From positions 18,104,001-18,168,000 of the forward strand of contig NC_065873.1 of NCBI RefSeq assembly GCF_933775445.1: a DNA stretch of 64,000 bases. The letters are read 5' to 3'. How positions within the stretch are numbered: position 1 is the first letter of the stretch; each line of letters begins with the position of its first letter. This document shows positions 44,531 to 59,200 of this stretch, in pieces. The notes under the pieces are model-generated. The model was not told the DNA's origin. It made no database searches and saw nothing but the letters and a program-made list of their open reading frames with translations. This DNA is from Argentina anserina. Its lineage: Eukaryota; Streptophyta; Magnoliopsida; Rosales; Rosaceae. The translations under genes and the position numbers were made by a program.

Positions 44531-47500
44531 CAAGCGTCTCCTCTTGACTCAATTTAGCGCTAGATGACTAGATTTTTCATAATGATCGATATTGAAGAGA
44601 GAATATGTTTGTTTATTAATTTATCTCCAAATTAAGAATTTCATTTAGAGCTTTTACATTCATGGGGCTTCTTCTTCTTGAGTTCCATACTACCTAAGCG
44701 CCGATCATCATCTTCTGCCGAATTTGGTAGTCTCACACTTCTTTCTTGGTCAACAAGAAAGAAAGAAAATAGATAACAAGTACAATATTTTCTCTGTATG
44801 AATTGAAAGGGAATGATAAGTTAATTGTAGGGTTAGGTCAAATGATTATGCAAGGACCCCCAAAAGATTAGAAAAGGATTCAATATTTATAATTATGATA
44901 GTATTAAAAAAAGTGTGATAATATCATTCTCTCTCATACACTCATTTCATTTCACTCACAACTACAAATTTAAAGCTCTCAATTATTGTTTAGCAAAAAA
45001 CACAAGATAATCAACTCGCCGACCCACCCAATCATTAAAACAACGTTAGGGCGAACCCCTTACCTCACAAATCAAATGGCTCATAAATCCACGGCTCCAA
45101 ATGCTCCCTGCCACTACATTTTAATCCCAAGCCGTTGATATGATATACAATAGGAATTTAAGAGGGCATCAAACCTCACATGACATGCACAATGGAATAA
45201 GAGACAGACAATCTGAATCAGTATATATACACTAATATTGGAAATTTGGAATAAGAACATTAGAAAGATTTCGAAAGATCTTAACCTTCTCTTGCTCTTA
45301 TTTTCATGTGGTTCGCTAAATTCCTCACCAATACACAAGCAATTTTTTTTTTTGAATATAAACACAAGCAATATTATAACTGAACGTAGTTAGATAATTC
45401 TAGAATGAATATATCTTCCATGTGTTTGGATATATTGTACACATAAATTGCGAACATAAAATCTTAGGAATACATAAACTATGGTAGGCATAAATTTGGT
45501 ACCCGTAAGATTAGTGCTTAACTAGTATTTAGGATTCTGGTCAAGGGCAGAATTCATGAATTCTATTCAGTCAAACGTATTACTAAGTGCATTTAATGTT
45601 ATGGTTCTTAATTCATGTAAAGACTAGCTATTTTACATGAAACTGCATGTTGTTAAGTTCATTTTTTAGATTCAAAGTGATTCCTAAATCTTGTGTTAAC
45701 ATGACGCACAAGAGGACAAATATCTATACACGTTAACACGCATATATAATTGTTGCTTATGATTTTCTTCTTCTCAAATCGTCTTTGAATGGTCAACTTA
45801 GAAAAATTGAAGCCGGGAAAATGAAGATCGATTCTAGAGAAAAAGAAATGTAGCTACCTAATTTGTACAATATACATTAGAGGAGCTAATGGTATAATCA
45901 TCTATACAATGTTAATTAAATATTACCCTATAAGGTCAATAGTACGTAGCGAGATATATAGCTGCTATATAAACTGTTAGGTATAACACCAGAAGCTTTT
46001 TCATTGAGAAACTAGCTAGGCTGTTTCCACTTCCTACTTAGTACTTTAATTCTAAACAACCCAAATATTAGCTTTTAGATCATTGTAGCTAGAGGAACAA
46101 TCAAAGAATGCATTAGTGTGTAGCATGTGCTACCCAATTTTGGTATAGCACCATTGAAAATGCTTAAATAATATTAGAACTAACTATGCCCTAAACTATG
46201 GATTGCGCTGATAAAAAAAATGTGGTCACTTGGGTAAGCTAGGATCCCAAATAATAAGCATTTTGTTTAATCACATGGTTTGAGAACATGGTCTGTATGT
46301 GCTTGTTTAAACTGAATCATTAAGCTATTGGAGTGTGGGTGACCTCATTAATTCCAGTTGTGATCGATCACCTTGTTTTTTCACCTATAAATCAAAATTA
46401 AGACATAAATAATACGAAAATTGATGGTTCATTCCTTCCTTTTATTAATTTCGATTGATGAGGGTCGGTAAAACAGTTTAATGAATTATGTGTCAAGTTA
46501 TCTCCCTAATTAGTCATCCAGATACCATGTTAGGATCATTGCACCTGGCGCAACCATAGCATTGCATGTGGCATTGGACTTCGATCTATTTGTTTTAAGC
46601 AATTTATTTTCATACATAAATTATTGATTTGATGAAATTTGGCCTTCTCTTTATTCTAGGTGCCGCCCCCTTCTATTGTTATACCACAAACCCGACCTCA
46701 AAATCCACACATGGATTTAGTCTCCCAAGTCAGTGTGAGTGAGCTAAGAGCACGTAGTGAGTTCAGGTCAGAGTGTTTGATTTAATTAATTAGTATAGGA
46801 GGGTGAACATGTGGTAATTGTTAATGAGATGTGTTTGAAGGTGTTCTATAGATCATCTAAACCAAGTTCAGAAATGGTTTTCCCAAAATAATAAAGTAAA
46901 TTATGATATGTAATCTGTCCTTCCCACATTATGGCACTTCAATCCAATCCATACACTAATTGTGGTTAATTTGTTTCTTTTTTAAATACATATTATTAAC
47001 ATATGATTTGACTAGTGCATTCTTAATTATAATTAACATCATACATTTGAGATTTTGAGAAGTACAACAAAAACTGAAATTAAAATGTAAATTTTGATTT
47101 GGTCAAATTTGTGATTTCACCAGGCATATGCTTACATATGCACTAAAATGTTATATACATAATAGCAAGTAGCAACGTACTAAAACGGCTCTTCTCCTCT
47201 TGGAACACCACATACTTGTATTGGTCACATAATTGAGACATGTATCCTAAAGTATGCGGTTTATTTCCCGATACAATATTATTTCCAAACTATTAAGTTG
47301 ATGGAAGAAGACTGGCCAGAGCAGATCGATGATCAGGGAGAATTACAAAGGAAGGGAATATATATCCAATCTAAATTTTCTGTCAGAATCTCAATATATT
47401 CTCGAGAAACGAAGTGTGGTTGGCTGCAGAAGTAGTTCGAAGTTCAATGATATGCATGTTGTTATCTACGTGGCTGTTTTAGGTGAAACCAGATTCATGC

Positions 47501-50500
47501 ATGTACATACACGTCGATCAACTCGTCCATTGACGTCTGCAGTAGTCTCAGGAAATTCTTTTGCATCTCTATTCAGTCCGTGCTTGTGGTTGTATTTTGA
47601 GTGAAGTTAGAGAAATAAAATTAATTATCTTTCATAAAATTTTATAGCACTGTACTCAAACCGGCCCCTAGCTAGTCTCTTGTGGCTCTCCGATTGTTCC
47701 AAAGCAGCTGGTAGATACAACTAGCGGGGCTTCATACATGATTAATTCATTAGTTATATATCTTTCGAAAATTTTTAATACTCGACAATCAATATGCAAA
47801 TGTCGTTATTTCCATTTCTTTGATCATAAACTGTTTATGAGACGCTAATATTCTAAGTCATCTAATCTGTTTCATCTCGTCTTAGGAGAAAGTATGGAAA
47901 GTACGAGAAGTAGGAGTAGATTCAATTGCAGATCCAAATTAGAATATATATCATATATATACTGCACGCAGAAAAGAATTATGATGTATTTAGGAAATGA
48001 TTTAATTTCAATTGTGAATGTTTCATGCTTCTGCCTGGGAATAAGCGGCATGCACAAATCTCCAGATAAGAGGCCGGCATTATCTGTGGCCGGCCGGTTT
48101 GGACTGTGTCGACCGGCGTTGAACTATGTGGAGTATGATCGTCGCTTCAAAATTGCCCCGACCGTCCAATATAACAATGCCCTAACTAGGGTTTAGTGGC
48201 TACGCATTTTCATTCCATGTGATGTGACCCATGATCCTAATAACTATTCTGGGCAATTGGGTATGACCCGAATATCTTCCTTATCTGGAAAGTCAACACT
48301 TCAAAAATACGGATGATAACCCAGAAGATGAAGTCACTTGGGTTCATGCAAAAGTCAATCATTTCTTTAATATTTCCAAACCAAATATTCTGCAACTAAT
48401 ACGTTTTTTAATTCCCTCTCGATTATTGCTGAAGAACAATGGCAATGTATGTGAATATTGTCATCCATAATCGAACAAAGACTGATTCAGATAAAAGAGA
48501 ACTGAATACCAGCTAGGATTAGGTCAGAATTGGAAGAAGCTAACTAGGGTTTCGATTTCATCTTATCTTCAATGCAAATTGACATATATATACTATTTGA
48601 CACTCGAATTAATAGCATACTGATATACAGGTTATACGTACAAATGGATTCTCATGAAGTCGGCCAAGTCCATCTCTGAATACCTTTCCAAATCATTGAC
48701 AAAAAAAAAATTCTCTTCGTCGGCAAGTTAATTTATCCAAAGATACTTGGTTCTGATTTGATCGAAAGGGACGTCTTAACTTCATTACCTTACAATAGTT
48801 TATCAGGATTTCTTGTTAACTAACTTCGTAACTACATTAACTGTAAGCTTATTATAAATATATATAGCCAACAACATTACTTATTTCTCGACTAGCTTAG
48901 GACTTGTCATTAGTTAACTAATTATAAGAACATGACTCAGAGAAAAGCTAGGTTTACCGGCAGGAAACAAGAACGTGACCATTAACGATAAGAGCGATAG
49001 ATGGATTAGCATTACGTCATGTATTAATGGTGATGGAGGTTTGACCAGAGAGATCTGGATTCTTGAAAACACATGAAACCACATGGAACAGCCGATTATA
49101 ACTACCACATTAGGAATCATAAGACCTCAATTAGACCGTTAGTGAGAAAATAGTCAAATCAAATTTTAATAGCCTACTGAAACTCCATTTACCAAACAAT
49201 CATGTGCAACAGATACATGATCATCATAAGCCCACCCGTCTCACACCTATAATCTTTGATTTTCTTGACCAACTATAATCTCCATATGATTGTTCAATAT
49301 AGTAATTAAGATAGAATCAGAGCAGCATTGACTAAACCAATCAATACCTTTGGATTTTTCTGTTTTCCCTTCTCTTAGCTTGTTCTGATGTGGCACGCAG
49401 ATAGCTAGGGCAAACCATTGTATTGTTCATTTCGATATCACTAAATTAACTAATTGCGTAGTTGTTGCGAAAACATGATTTATATTCGAGTCTTTAGAAG
49501 CTTATAATTGTGTTAAATTGATAATCATTAACTAATCCCATTCATTTATTTGTAACAAAAACAAACAGGTTGAATGTCAAGTTTTAAGCTACTGGTGTGG
49601 TCTTAACAGGGGGCCGAGGTCGCTCGATCACCTGAGTTTAGGGCAAAAGTCGAACTCTTTTGGGAACGCGAGTGTGAACGCTCTGAAGCTAATAATTTCT
49701 GCCATTTAACCCTGCTAGTTTCCAATCCTAATTACATTTGATAACTAGATACATAAAATGAAGTAGTACTACTTCACCAGTCCAATGGTTGGGGTTTTTT
49801 GAGACCACTATATATCATTAGTGCAGTGTATCAATTTTGAAATGCAGGTGGACTTCTCGATCTTTGCTCGTTCTTTAGTTGCATGATAAGAACTTCTCCC
49901 CTACTCAAATACTTTGATCGAATCATGCCCACAAACTCTGAAGCATGTACGATCCTAACTTAGAGACAAATATGATAAGATCATATCAAAGGGATGATCT
50001 CATGATCTATTACTCGATGTTCAACTTGGATGCATTTGATGTGCCACGTGATAATGAAAATGACTTACTTGGACTCTTCCAATTAAATCCCCATCATCTT
50101 ATTCATCCCCTGGTAAGACTTTTATAGGGTATATATATCATACATGATTGCGAATGTCATGACAATGATCGATAACAGCGGCTTCCCTAGTTTTTATTTC
50201 TCTTGTTTGATTCAAAGCATGAATTTGTGTTACATATTGCGTCGAAGGCTCTAATCAAGTTTGGAGACAGATTAAGGTTTGCAGTATCACACAGGCTTAT
50301 TGATCTGCATATTATTGGGGCCGTTTCTGCTCAATGATTGCAGAGTGATGAGTTTAACCTTAATTTACTTGTTTTGTGGTAGTCATAATAATATAGATCA
50401 CGTACAGCAGGCCAGCAGCGAACATAGTCAACTATGCCAATTGAATTTTCCGGCGAGTCTCGCAAGAGCTTTATCACATCGATCTTTTAGCAGAGCACGG

Positions 50501-50559
50501 ATACATTATAATGCATAATGTCCGTAGAACCTCAGAAACTTTTACTCACACATTATAAG
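44531..50559. other. Gene-poor spacer
   Basis: AT-rich throughout. Short frames (45114-45371, 47329-47604, 47894-48196, 50279-50518) carry no recognisable domain. A palindromic GC cluster GTGGCCGGCCGG lies near 48086-48097. No RNA gene or element boundaries were recognised. Confidence 0.45.
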
Positions 50560-50567
50560 TATGCGAG

Positions 50568-51480
50568 CAGGGTCAGATCCAGCCTAGGCTCACCTGGATT
50601 GGAGCCGAGGTGAAATTGAAGCCCAGCAAAAAAATAAAAATCAACTTCATCAAAAGAAAAAAAAATTAAAACATAGAAATATAACGGAGTCCTTCTAATG
50701 AGGACCACTATAATGAGGATATTTCGGTTTATGGTTTAAAATATTTATTTTTCAATCACATTTTAACATCTCATCTACTCAATTTATAGGTCAATATGAG
50801 TAGATCATTGCTACAAAATTTCAGCCAAATTGATAATAGTTAAGATATCAAACTAGATCAAATTAATGGATGAACCAAATCTCTCAAATGTGAACCGTTT
50901 AAGTTCATAATTGGTAAATCACACTTATGAATGCATTCACAATTCTCAATTTGGTTGAAAATTTGTATAAATGTCATACATAAATATTTGTAAATTGAAC
51001 GGTTTCATCTTATAAGATAAAAATATGGGATAAAACGAAGGACTTGTTTGCAAGAAGAAGATGTTTATGCACATTATTTTAAACTTTTAATTAATTATTG
51101 ACTTTAGGTTGGAAGTTTGAATGTTCGGAATATCTGTATAGTATGAAGGTTTGTATTAAAGTTAGTTTTTGGTGGAATTTGAGTTGAATGATTTAAGGCT
51201 CAATATTGAGGCAGCATGTTTGTGGCCGAAATTTTTCATATCTTAATTTCTGATTCAGTTTTATTGTGTTATTTTGGTAATGATTACTTGTTCAGTGATT
51301 ATGAAATTTATAATGTATTTTCAGGATGTCTGATTATCATAATCCGAGTAAATTATTATTTTTAAAATAAATTTATGTATGTTTGTCATTTTTAATAATT
51401 AAAAAAATTTATACATTTCAGCAAATTTTTTGTCTGCTAAAATTTGCTCAGCTGACATTTTGATTCTGGATCCGCCACTG
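50568..51480. mobile_element. Non-autonomous hAT element
   Basis: The left end CAGGGTCAGATCCAG is the inverted partner of the right end (complement CAGTGGCGGATCCAG, the widespread plant hAT terminus). The flanks TATGCGAG (50560-50567) and TATGCAAG (51481-51488) agree at 7 of 8 bases, an aged 8-bp duplication. The interior is AT-rich with no transposase; GTCCTTCTAATGAGGACC (about 50690) and an inverted AAGTCCTTCGTTTT partner near 51030 suggest a further foldback element nested inside. Confidence 0.85.
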
Positions 51481-51488
51481 TATGCAAG

Positions 51489-53230
51489 TATATAATTTCA
51501 GAGCATGCATCTCATGTCTTAATCATGTCTCCGGAGACCAAAATTTTTCTAAATCGGCTATTCATTCTAATAAGATGACACAATGCAAGAGACTTCTATT
51601 ATGAGAAGATATTTCTGTACTATGGAATATAATTCTTGTAGCAGCCTAAATATAGTTAAATGTGCATGTAGCAGCCTGAGAAATGGACCCAACATTACCA
51701 GATGGGATTTTGTTGCATGCTTAACATGATGTTGTGGTTTTTGTCTAATTTCCAAGTGTCCAGAGGAGTTAGATGAAGAAGTTTTGAGGGGACCTTAAGC
51801 AAATTACCATGGACCATTACCGGAGTGTTTAATTGGTTTGGCCAGGTGAAACATTCAGGAATACCACATGGATCAAATTGACATATATGTGGATAGGGTC
51901 CAATCCCAGTTTGCAAAGAGACTAAATCTGCAAGCTGTTATGAAATTGATGAAAATAATTTAGGAGTACAGTTGTACAGGTTTGAATTTAGGGTTTAAGC
52001 TAAGGGTGGTCCAGTGGGGGTCCTAAAATTATAGTTTTGGTCCAGACCCTAATGAGGATTTGGGACTTCTTGTGGTTCAGAAGGGATGGTACCTTGTGAA
52101 ATATGTGAAGGAACTTGAACCGTCCCATGTGAAAACCTTATGGCAAGGAAAATAGAATTTTTGTTCATACTCAAAAATCAATTTTGCTTTGATTTTCAAC
52201 TGTACTAAACATGTCCGCGTTCAATTATGTTTTCAGTGAGTCAATGTTGCCTAAATTTATAGCAGCCTGATCCATTTCACTAAAATATCTAGTTCATCAA
52301 CTTATTGGACAAAACGTAGAATTTGGTTGTAGAAGCTGGCGGAAAGTGGAGAAATGAGGATGATGGAGATGAAGATAGATAGTGATGTTCCAGAAGACTA
52401 CGATCTGATCAGGGTATTCACCATTGCCTACTATTATTACCATGAACGTTGCCATTGCTTTATCTAGAAGTGGAAACCCAGATCAAATCATCTCGGAACA
52501 CCAATATCTTCATCATTTATCAGTGCTAACACTTCAGGCATTTCCCTCTCTTGTATCTATTGATCATTCGCTAGCTGCTACCAACATGATTAATTGCTTG
52601 CAAGAACTTTGAAGAATATACACGCTCGACCCACATAACATTTTTTTGCGTTACTAGTAGCATTGCTGTGCGATTTTCTCTTGCGCTAACACGCAAATAA
52701 ACATTACATTTCAAGACCTAGCAAATTTGCAAGGAGACTACAGCTTCAGATTTAGTGTCAAGTCCTGCGCGGCTAGCGAGATGATTTCTTGCCCCTCATT
52801 TTCAGCCAGAAAAAAAAATGAAATTTCAAACTTGTCCAGAATCTGAGGCCAAAACATCAAAAGAATTATATATTTATGCTGTATTTATCCTTTTTTTTTG
52901 TACATTGAAAAATGGTGGAGAGCAATAGCCCAGCTACCACATGACATTTGTCTAATGGACTTCCTATATCTTGCTGCGCAGAATGGCAGACAAAACAAGA
53001 CAAAGGAAAAAGAAATACACACCCACTTCTTACGTTCTATTGCCCCTTATAATGATGAGGACTATACAATTTGAATGCCACAACGAAAGAATTAACGGAA
53101 GGGGCATATATAAAACGGCTTAAAAGCAAAACAAAAAAAGGATGATTTACAACAACAAATAGAATAAAATGTGATTTACCGCCTAACTTGTGAGAAGAAA
53201 AAAATATATATGTTTGAGCTTCCTTTAGCC
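51489..53230. other. Region downstream of the myosin gene
   Basis: The myosin 3' UTR must begin at 53230 and run leftward. Short open frames at 51567-51916 and 52424-52612 have no recognised features. No other gene. Confidence 0.5.
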
Positions 53231-56200
53231 TTACTCTTGTAAAAATTCGAAGGCGGGATTCTCAAGAAGTTCTTCGGCTGGTTTCACATCACTGAAATCC
53301 TTCTCTTGCAGGGAAGTAGAGAGGTCTTCAACCGAGAAAGGGATGCTGTTTAAAGAAGCATGTTTTAATAACCAGCAACTAAAATGGAAAAAAAATCATT
53401 TTACGGTAAAACATATAGGATTCCATCAGGGAGAGCATATTAACGATAGAAGAGATCCTCACCTTGAATTATCATCCAACAAAAATGAGTTGCTGACAGC
53501 ATTATTTGAGTCCTCAGTCATGAGTACTCTCATACTGGAGATTACCTGCACCATGATAAAATCAGCCACTGCTAAGACCCAGAGTGGAAGAACAACATGC
53601 ATCCCATGAATTCAACTAAGTATCATCATAATCTATAAACAAACTTACATTGGGAGATACACTTCGGGTATTGTAGTTGTCATCAAAATATAGAGTGCAT
53701 ATTCTATAAAGTTGCTGAACACTCAGGATCTGGAAAAAAACAAGGGATTGGGAAGTGTGAGAAAAACAGAGGGAGAGAAATGTGTGGAGAACATGAGAGA
53801 GAGTGAGATATAGACTCACAGGACACAGATCATTGGTAATTTCATCATAAGAAATCCTGTACTTCTGATGAATGACCTGTTAATCATCATAAATCAAAAT
53901 TAACTAAGCTTTGAGCAGTAAATTATAGTTGGGCGTGGAGAGAGACCCAAATTATGGAGGCCGACACTACTATACATGACGGACATTGAGATGCCCATCA
54001 AACGTGAATGACATATATGCTACATTCTTTCAACTAATTAACAAGCAGCCAAAATGACAGATTGTTGTGTCATCCATGATAATCAAGGACTTAGCTGCAT
54101 TACCAATTTGGCAGACGTAACAGATCTCAAATAACTAAAGTGACCTCAGTTTAAGACTAAATTATAATACTATATATACTTTGTCAAGAACATACCAGAA
54201 AACCGACAGCTTGTCTTATGTGCTTAAGCTCATCCCAAGATGATCCCGCATACTGCAATTCAAATAGATGAAGAAAGTCAGAAAAAGACCATGGATGACA
54301 GCATATGCTTAAGTTAAAGAACAGACAAAAACCTCTTCTTTGGCCTGGCAACACCAAAGCTCCAGCTCAGCCAATCCAGATTTCACATACTCCCCATTGC
54401 TGAATGTACAGCATTCACGGCGCAGTAGAAGACTGCAAAAGAATAGCATAATCAGTATAGTGAACATAATTTCAGCAGAAGTGATATAATCACAAAGAAC
54501 TGAAAGAAGAAAGAAGAATTACCTATTAAAGAGTTGAACATTGATATATGAGAAAGTCTGAGTGTAGATCTCTTTGACAAGAATAGGAGGCACCTGAAAC
54601 CCCAAAACCACAATCAATTTTATACTTCAAGACGAAGAAAAGATTAAGACCAAATAATGGCAGTTTTCACAGTTGGCAAAGCACTTTTAAAAGTACAACT
54701 AGTTTCTTACAAAATTTTCTTTCAAGGTGCTAAGGAACGTGCTAAGGCTATCAATAATGCTCTGCCAGTGACTTGCAGGTGAATCTTTACCAAAGGACTT
54801 CCCAGATCTTAGTACACCCTTTGCTGTTCTTGGTGCCTATCAATAATGTAGCAACAGAAAAAAAGAAAAAATGGAAGTCAATAAGAAAAAATAAAACAAA
54901 GCCACTCGATGAAACTTTATGTTTCAAAAATCAACGAATGACTTCCAATAGAAATAAATTGCATAATTCAATCAAGTAATTTAAATTAGAAGATGCTATC
55001 ACAGCCACAGCCCCCTTTGGCAGGTTAAGGCCTTTATCCCAATCAAATAAAAGTCAGTATACCTGGATACACAAAGATAGCAATGAGGATAGCTCCTTTT
55101 TCAAGTTGTCTCGAAGTATGCCATATATTTTCTCCACATAGGCTGTAAGCTGCTGCTTGAAAAGTAATGCAGGGTACTTCGCCTCCACTTGGCGTACGAC
55201 GTCAAGAGCAGGTGCAGGAAGATTTGCAGAAGAAGGGGATGAGCGAAAACCCTAAAATTAGATAACCATATTAATGGCCAGAGGGACATCTGTGATAAGT
55301 TTCATAGTAATGCATCTCAACAAATATCAAAAGTTCGAAGAGAAAATAAAGGAGCTATTTCCAGAATATTTTTTCTACCATGGTCATTCTCCCAAAGAGA
55401 GATGTTGGAGCAGGTGGTTTCCGGTGTGAAGTTGTACCAGCAGCCTTCAGACTCCGCTGGAGCAAGAATAATAATGCAGAAGTATTTGATAACCAGTAAG
55501 CCATGCGGTCATTGTTGTCCTGGTTCTGAAATCAAAAGACATATGGCCAATGTTGTGAGGTTAAGACATTGTATGATCGCTGTTATGAATTTATATCATC
55601 AGTACAAATCAAGATTGATCCAAGTATCACATGGCAGAATTCATTCCTATAATAACACGTGGATTAACTCAGGTACCTCAATTTCTGAACCAATCATCTG
55701 GATGAGACGATCAAAAACACTCGTTCTTTCAGCCTCAAAAGATTTCCACTGGAGAAGACATTTGTAGATTGTAAAAGCTGCAACAGGCTTTCCCTGACTG
55801 TATCCTATGTTTTTCACAACACAGTTGATAAGAGCATCAACACTCTCCTGCAGAAAAAGTACAAGTCATTGTGTTAATTGGAGGGGACCTACAATGAACG
55901 ATCAGGAGTAAAGGAAAAAGGCACAGCCAGAGGAACTTTAACCTCTGACCAGAAAAAATGAAAGACAAACGAGAAAAGAAGAGGGGAGAGGCAACTGCAG
56001 ATGAAATATCTTGTGTTACTAAGAACATACATGTTGCCGTTCAACAACAGATCTCCTCAATTTGCTATCAGCTTCTGTGCCAAACTTCTTCACAGGTGTT
56101 ACACTCTGCAATTCCTGAAATGACAACTCGTTCAACTGATAGAATATAGAAAAGCTAAATGAATACTGATGGAAATGAAAAAGAGTAAAAGAAAATTTAC

Positions 56201-59200
56201 ATTCGCTCCATCTTCTTCACCACTGTAGTGACCATTTTCAAACCTCTGCAACAAAAAAAAAATCAATAAATAAATGGAGAGAGAGAGAGAGAGAGAGAGA
56301 CTGGTGGCAGAGGGAGGGAGGGAGGACCTGAGTATCGGGAGTTGATGGAATCGGAGGAACACGTGGATGCTCTGGTGCCCTTTTAACAGGCGTACTTTGT
56401 ACGGATTGCAGACGAAGAGCTTCGTTTTCGGATTCAATGTCTGAAAATTTTTCTTGAATCCTACAATTTAAAGTAAAATAAATCACTATGACACAAACAG
56501 GGACAGGAAAGGAAGACTCAGAGAGCATAAATGCATGACTAGTAGCAATTTAAATGCAAATCTGTACAAATTATGTTCAAATTGGACCATAAATTAATCC
56601 AAGTCCTGTCTAACCAATCATAGAAAACAAGAGTAATAAAAGAACCTTTGCATGGTGGTCTTTAACTGAAGTATTTTCGATTCTGCATCCAAAGCTTGCT
56701 TCAATCTTTCTTCACTAATTTTGCTTGCCTCTTCATACTTTTTCTCTGTTTCATCAATTTTCTTTTCAAGCGAGTTGACCAAAGCCTGCAGTAATACCCG
56801 AGGAGAAACATCTCAGCAAACATTGATGTGAAGTTTAAAAATTACATCAGCAAAAACATAATAACACGAGTTCAATTTCCTGGAACGAGCTTTATCATCT
56901 CGATTGAGCATCCCATCCACTAAAAGATTATGATACTCTTCAACAAATTGTACATTCTATACTTCAGACCACCTTACCTTGAGCTTTTCATTTTCATTTG
57001 TAAGGTTCTCCATCATGGCATGGTCGACAACTGGAACTTCCTGTATAATTGGGACTTTTTCTTCTGCTCTTCTTGTGGCTTCCCGTTCCTTCTCAAACAT
57101 CACCTTAGTTTCTTTAAACTGATCTTGCATCTCTTGCAACGCAGATTTCAGTTTTTCATTTTCTTGTGTTTTAGCTTCTTCCAAGTCGGCCTACAAGCAT
57201 AAAAATATCAGATAGGGAAAACATCATAGATAATGACAAGCACATTTAGCTATTGTCTATCTATCTTTTGTTCTTCGATCCTAACAAACCATTTTCAACC
57301 AGATAAACAAGTCTTAACCACAAAACCGGGTGGCAACAAAACATTGCAGATTAGTTGTGCCCAAGTATGATGAACAAAAGATGCCTACGACTCCATTGGA
57401 TCCAGTGGCACCGCCTCCCACATGGATAAGACCAGGAGGCAGAAAAATATGGTCAACCGGCCAAGTAGTAATGCCTGGCGTGTAGATCTTTCATATTTTA
57501 ATTTAACAACCCCCCCCCCCCCCCCCCACCCACCCACACACACACACACCCACACACACCCACACAAACAACCCCACCTTCTTCTCCCTTTGGGTCGCTT
57601 TGCTCAACTTCGTCCGCAGAAAAAACCAAGCCGACAATAAGCCTATACCACAAAACTGATCCATTCCTTCCCGCAACAATACATGGAAGGTCAGTTTTGG
57701 CAACCTTTGCACAAGTCTAGCGGGCAAAGAGAAAATTTGTTCTGATAAGTGACACATACACAATGGAAGCTCAAAGGATAAGGTCATTCCACTTCACTCT
57801 TCACTAACACCAAGTGTTTAATAACAGATAAGCATAGCATGCAACATTTCACATAGTTAAGGAACCTAAATCAAGAACACTAATAATACTTAAGGATTAA
57901 GCAGGAGCACTTCTGACTAGTTGCATTTCTAGTATCTCAACTTGCAGTACATTCATAGCCATGCATACCCTCATGCGCTTCTCCAGTTGTAATCTCCATG
58001 TCAATTCTTCAACTTGCTTTTCCAATTTATTTTTGGCAGCTTGGAGGGCTCCTGTCTCCCTTGCAGCCTGAATTATAATACAATACAGGAATGAGATCAT
58101 TAAAGTTAAGCTGCAAAAGTTAAACCAGTTTCTCTGCTTCTTAAAAGACCATGTAAGACGAAAACACAACAGGGCACTATCACAAAACTTTTGGAGTAGG
58201 TACCATGTTGAGCAGAGCTGTAAAATAAAAAAGAAGAAATACTTACCATTTTAAGTTTTCGTAGTTCTAAACGAGCAATTCGTCCCCTCCAAGCACACTG
58301 TGTGGTGACTGCAGCTTTCTTTGTCCTTGTATAATGCAAATGTGCCAACAATTTGCGACTGTGGCTCTGCATTTACAAAAACAATATGAAACTTTTAAGG
58401 AAACTTATATGAAACCAAAACATTGTGATATTGAAGGGCATGATTTGACTACTAAAATAACCATTGACAGATGTTATAAGTTCAAAATTGGTATTGACAT
58501 ATCAAATAAAAGGTCCACTTGTCCAGAATAAAAAAAAATTGAATGACATATTTCTCAAATTATTTACTATACCTGGATGATAATTGCTGCTTTAGTCTGC
58601 CTTCTGAAACGTAGCTCATTACGAGCAGTCAAACCTCGGATGCCTGTCTGAATAGATACAGCAGAGATAAACAAATCTTGGTAAGCTTTCCTAGCAAAAT
58701 ACATGCGGATATGTCTTTGGATCATCAGACAGGAAGCCTCTCTCCGCAAATCCTCATAAATATGTCGAGCAAGTTGTCCTACAATTGATGCAAACCAGGC
58801 ATATGTGAAAAACTCAGGGTCTTGGTAGCAAGAAGCGAAGCGATATAGATTAGAAACTTGATAAAATCTATAATTTTTAGAAACCTTACCTCTCAAAGCT
58901 GACTGAATTCGTATTGCAGAAAGCCGAAGTTTGGCATAACTTCTTCGAGCCAAATAAGAACGAACCTTCCTTTGAATGATACTAGCAGATCGGCCTAAGA
59001 CCTCAATTCTACGAGTATCCAGTTCTGCCATCTGCCCAGCTCTAAGAAAGACCTTCGTCTTACCAATCTGTATACATGAATAAGTTAAGATCAATTTAGC
59101 AAATTTATAAACACATTATCAGTGTATATGATAATGCAAAAAGTCACAAATTTATCTAAGCTAAAAGAATCAATAATGATAACAATTCTACATATGGAAC

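Noticed and set aside
57385..57787. Frames rich in Pro/Thr/His or Gly/Val across the myosin intron
   Set aside because: They are produced by the poly-C/CA tract; the stretch is intronic by phase and splice signals.
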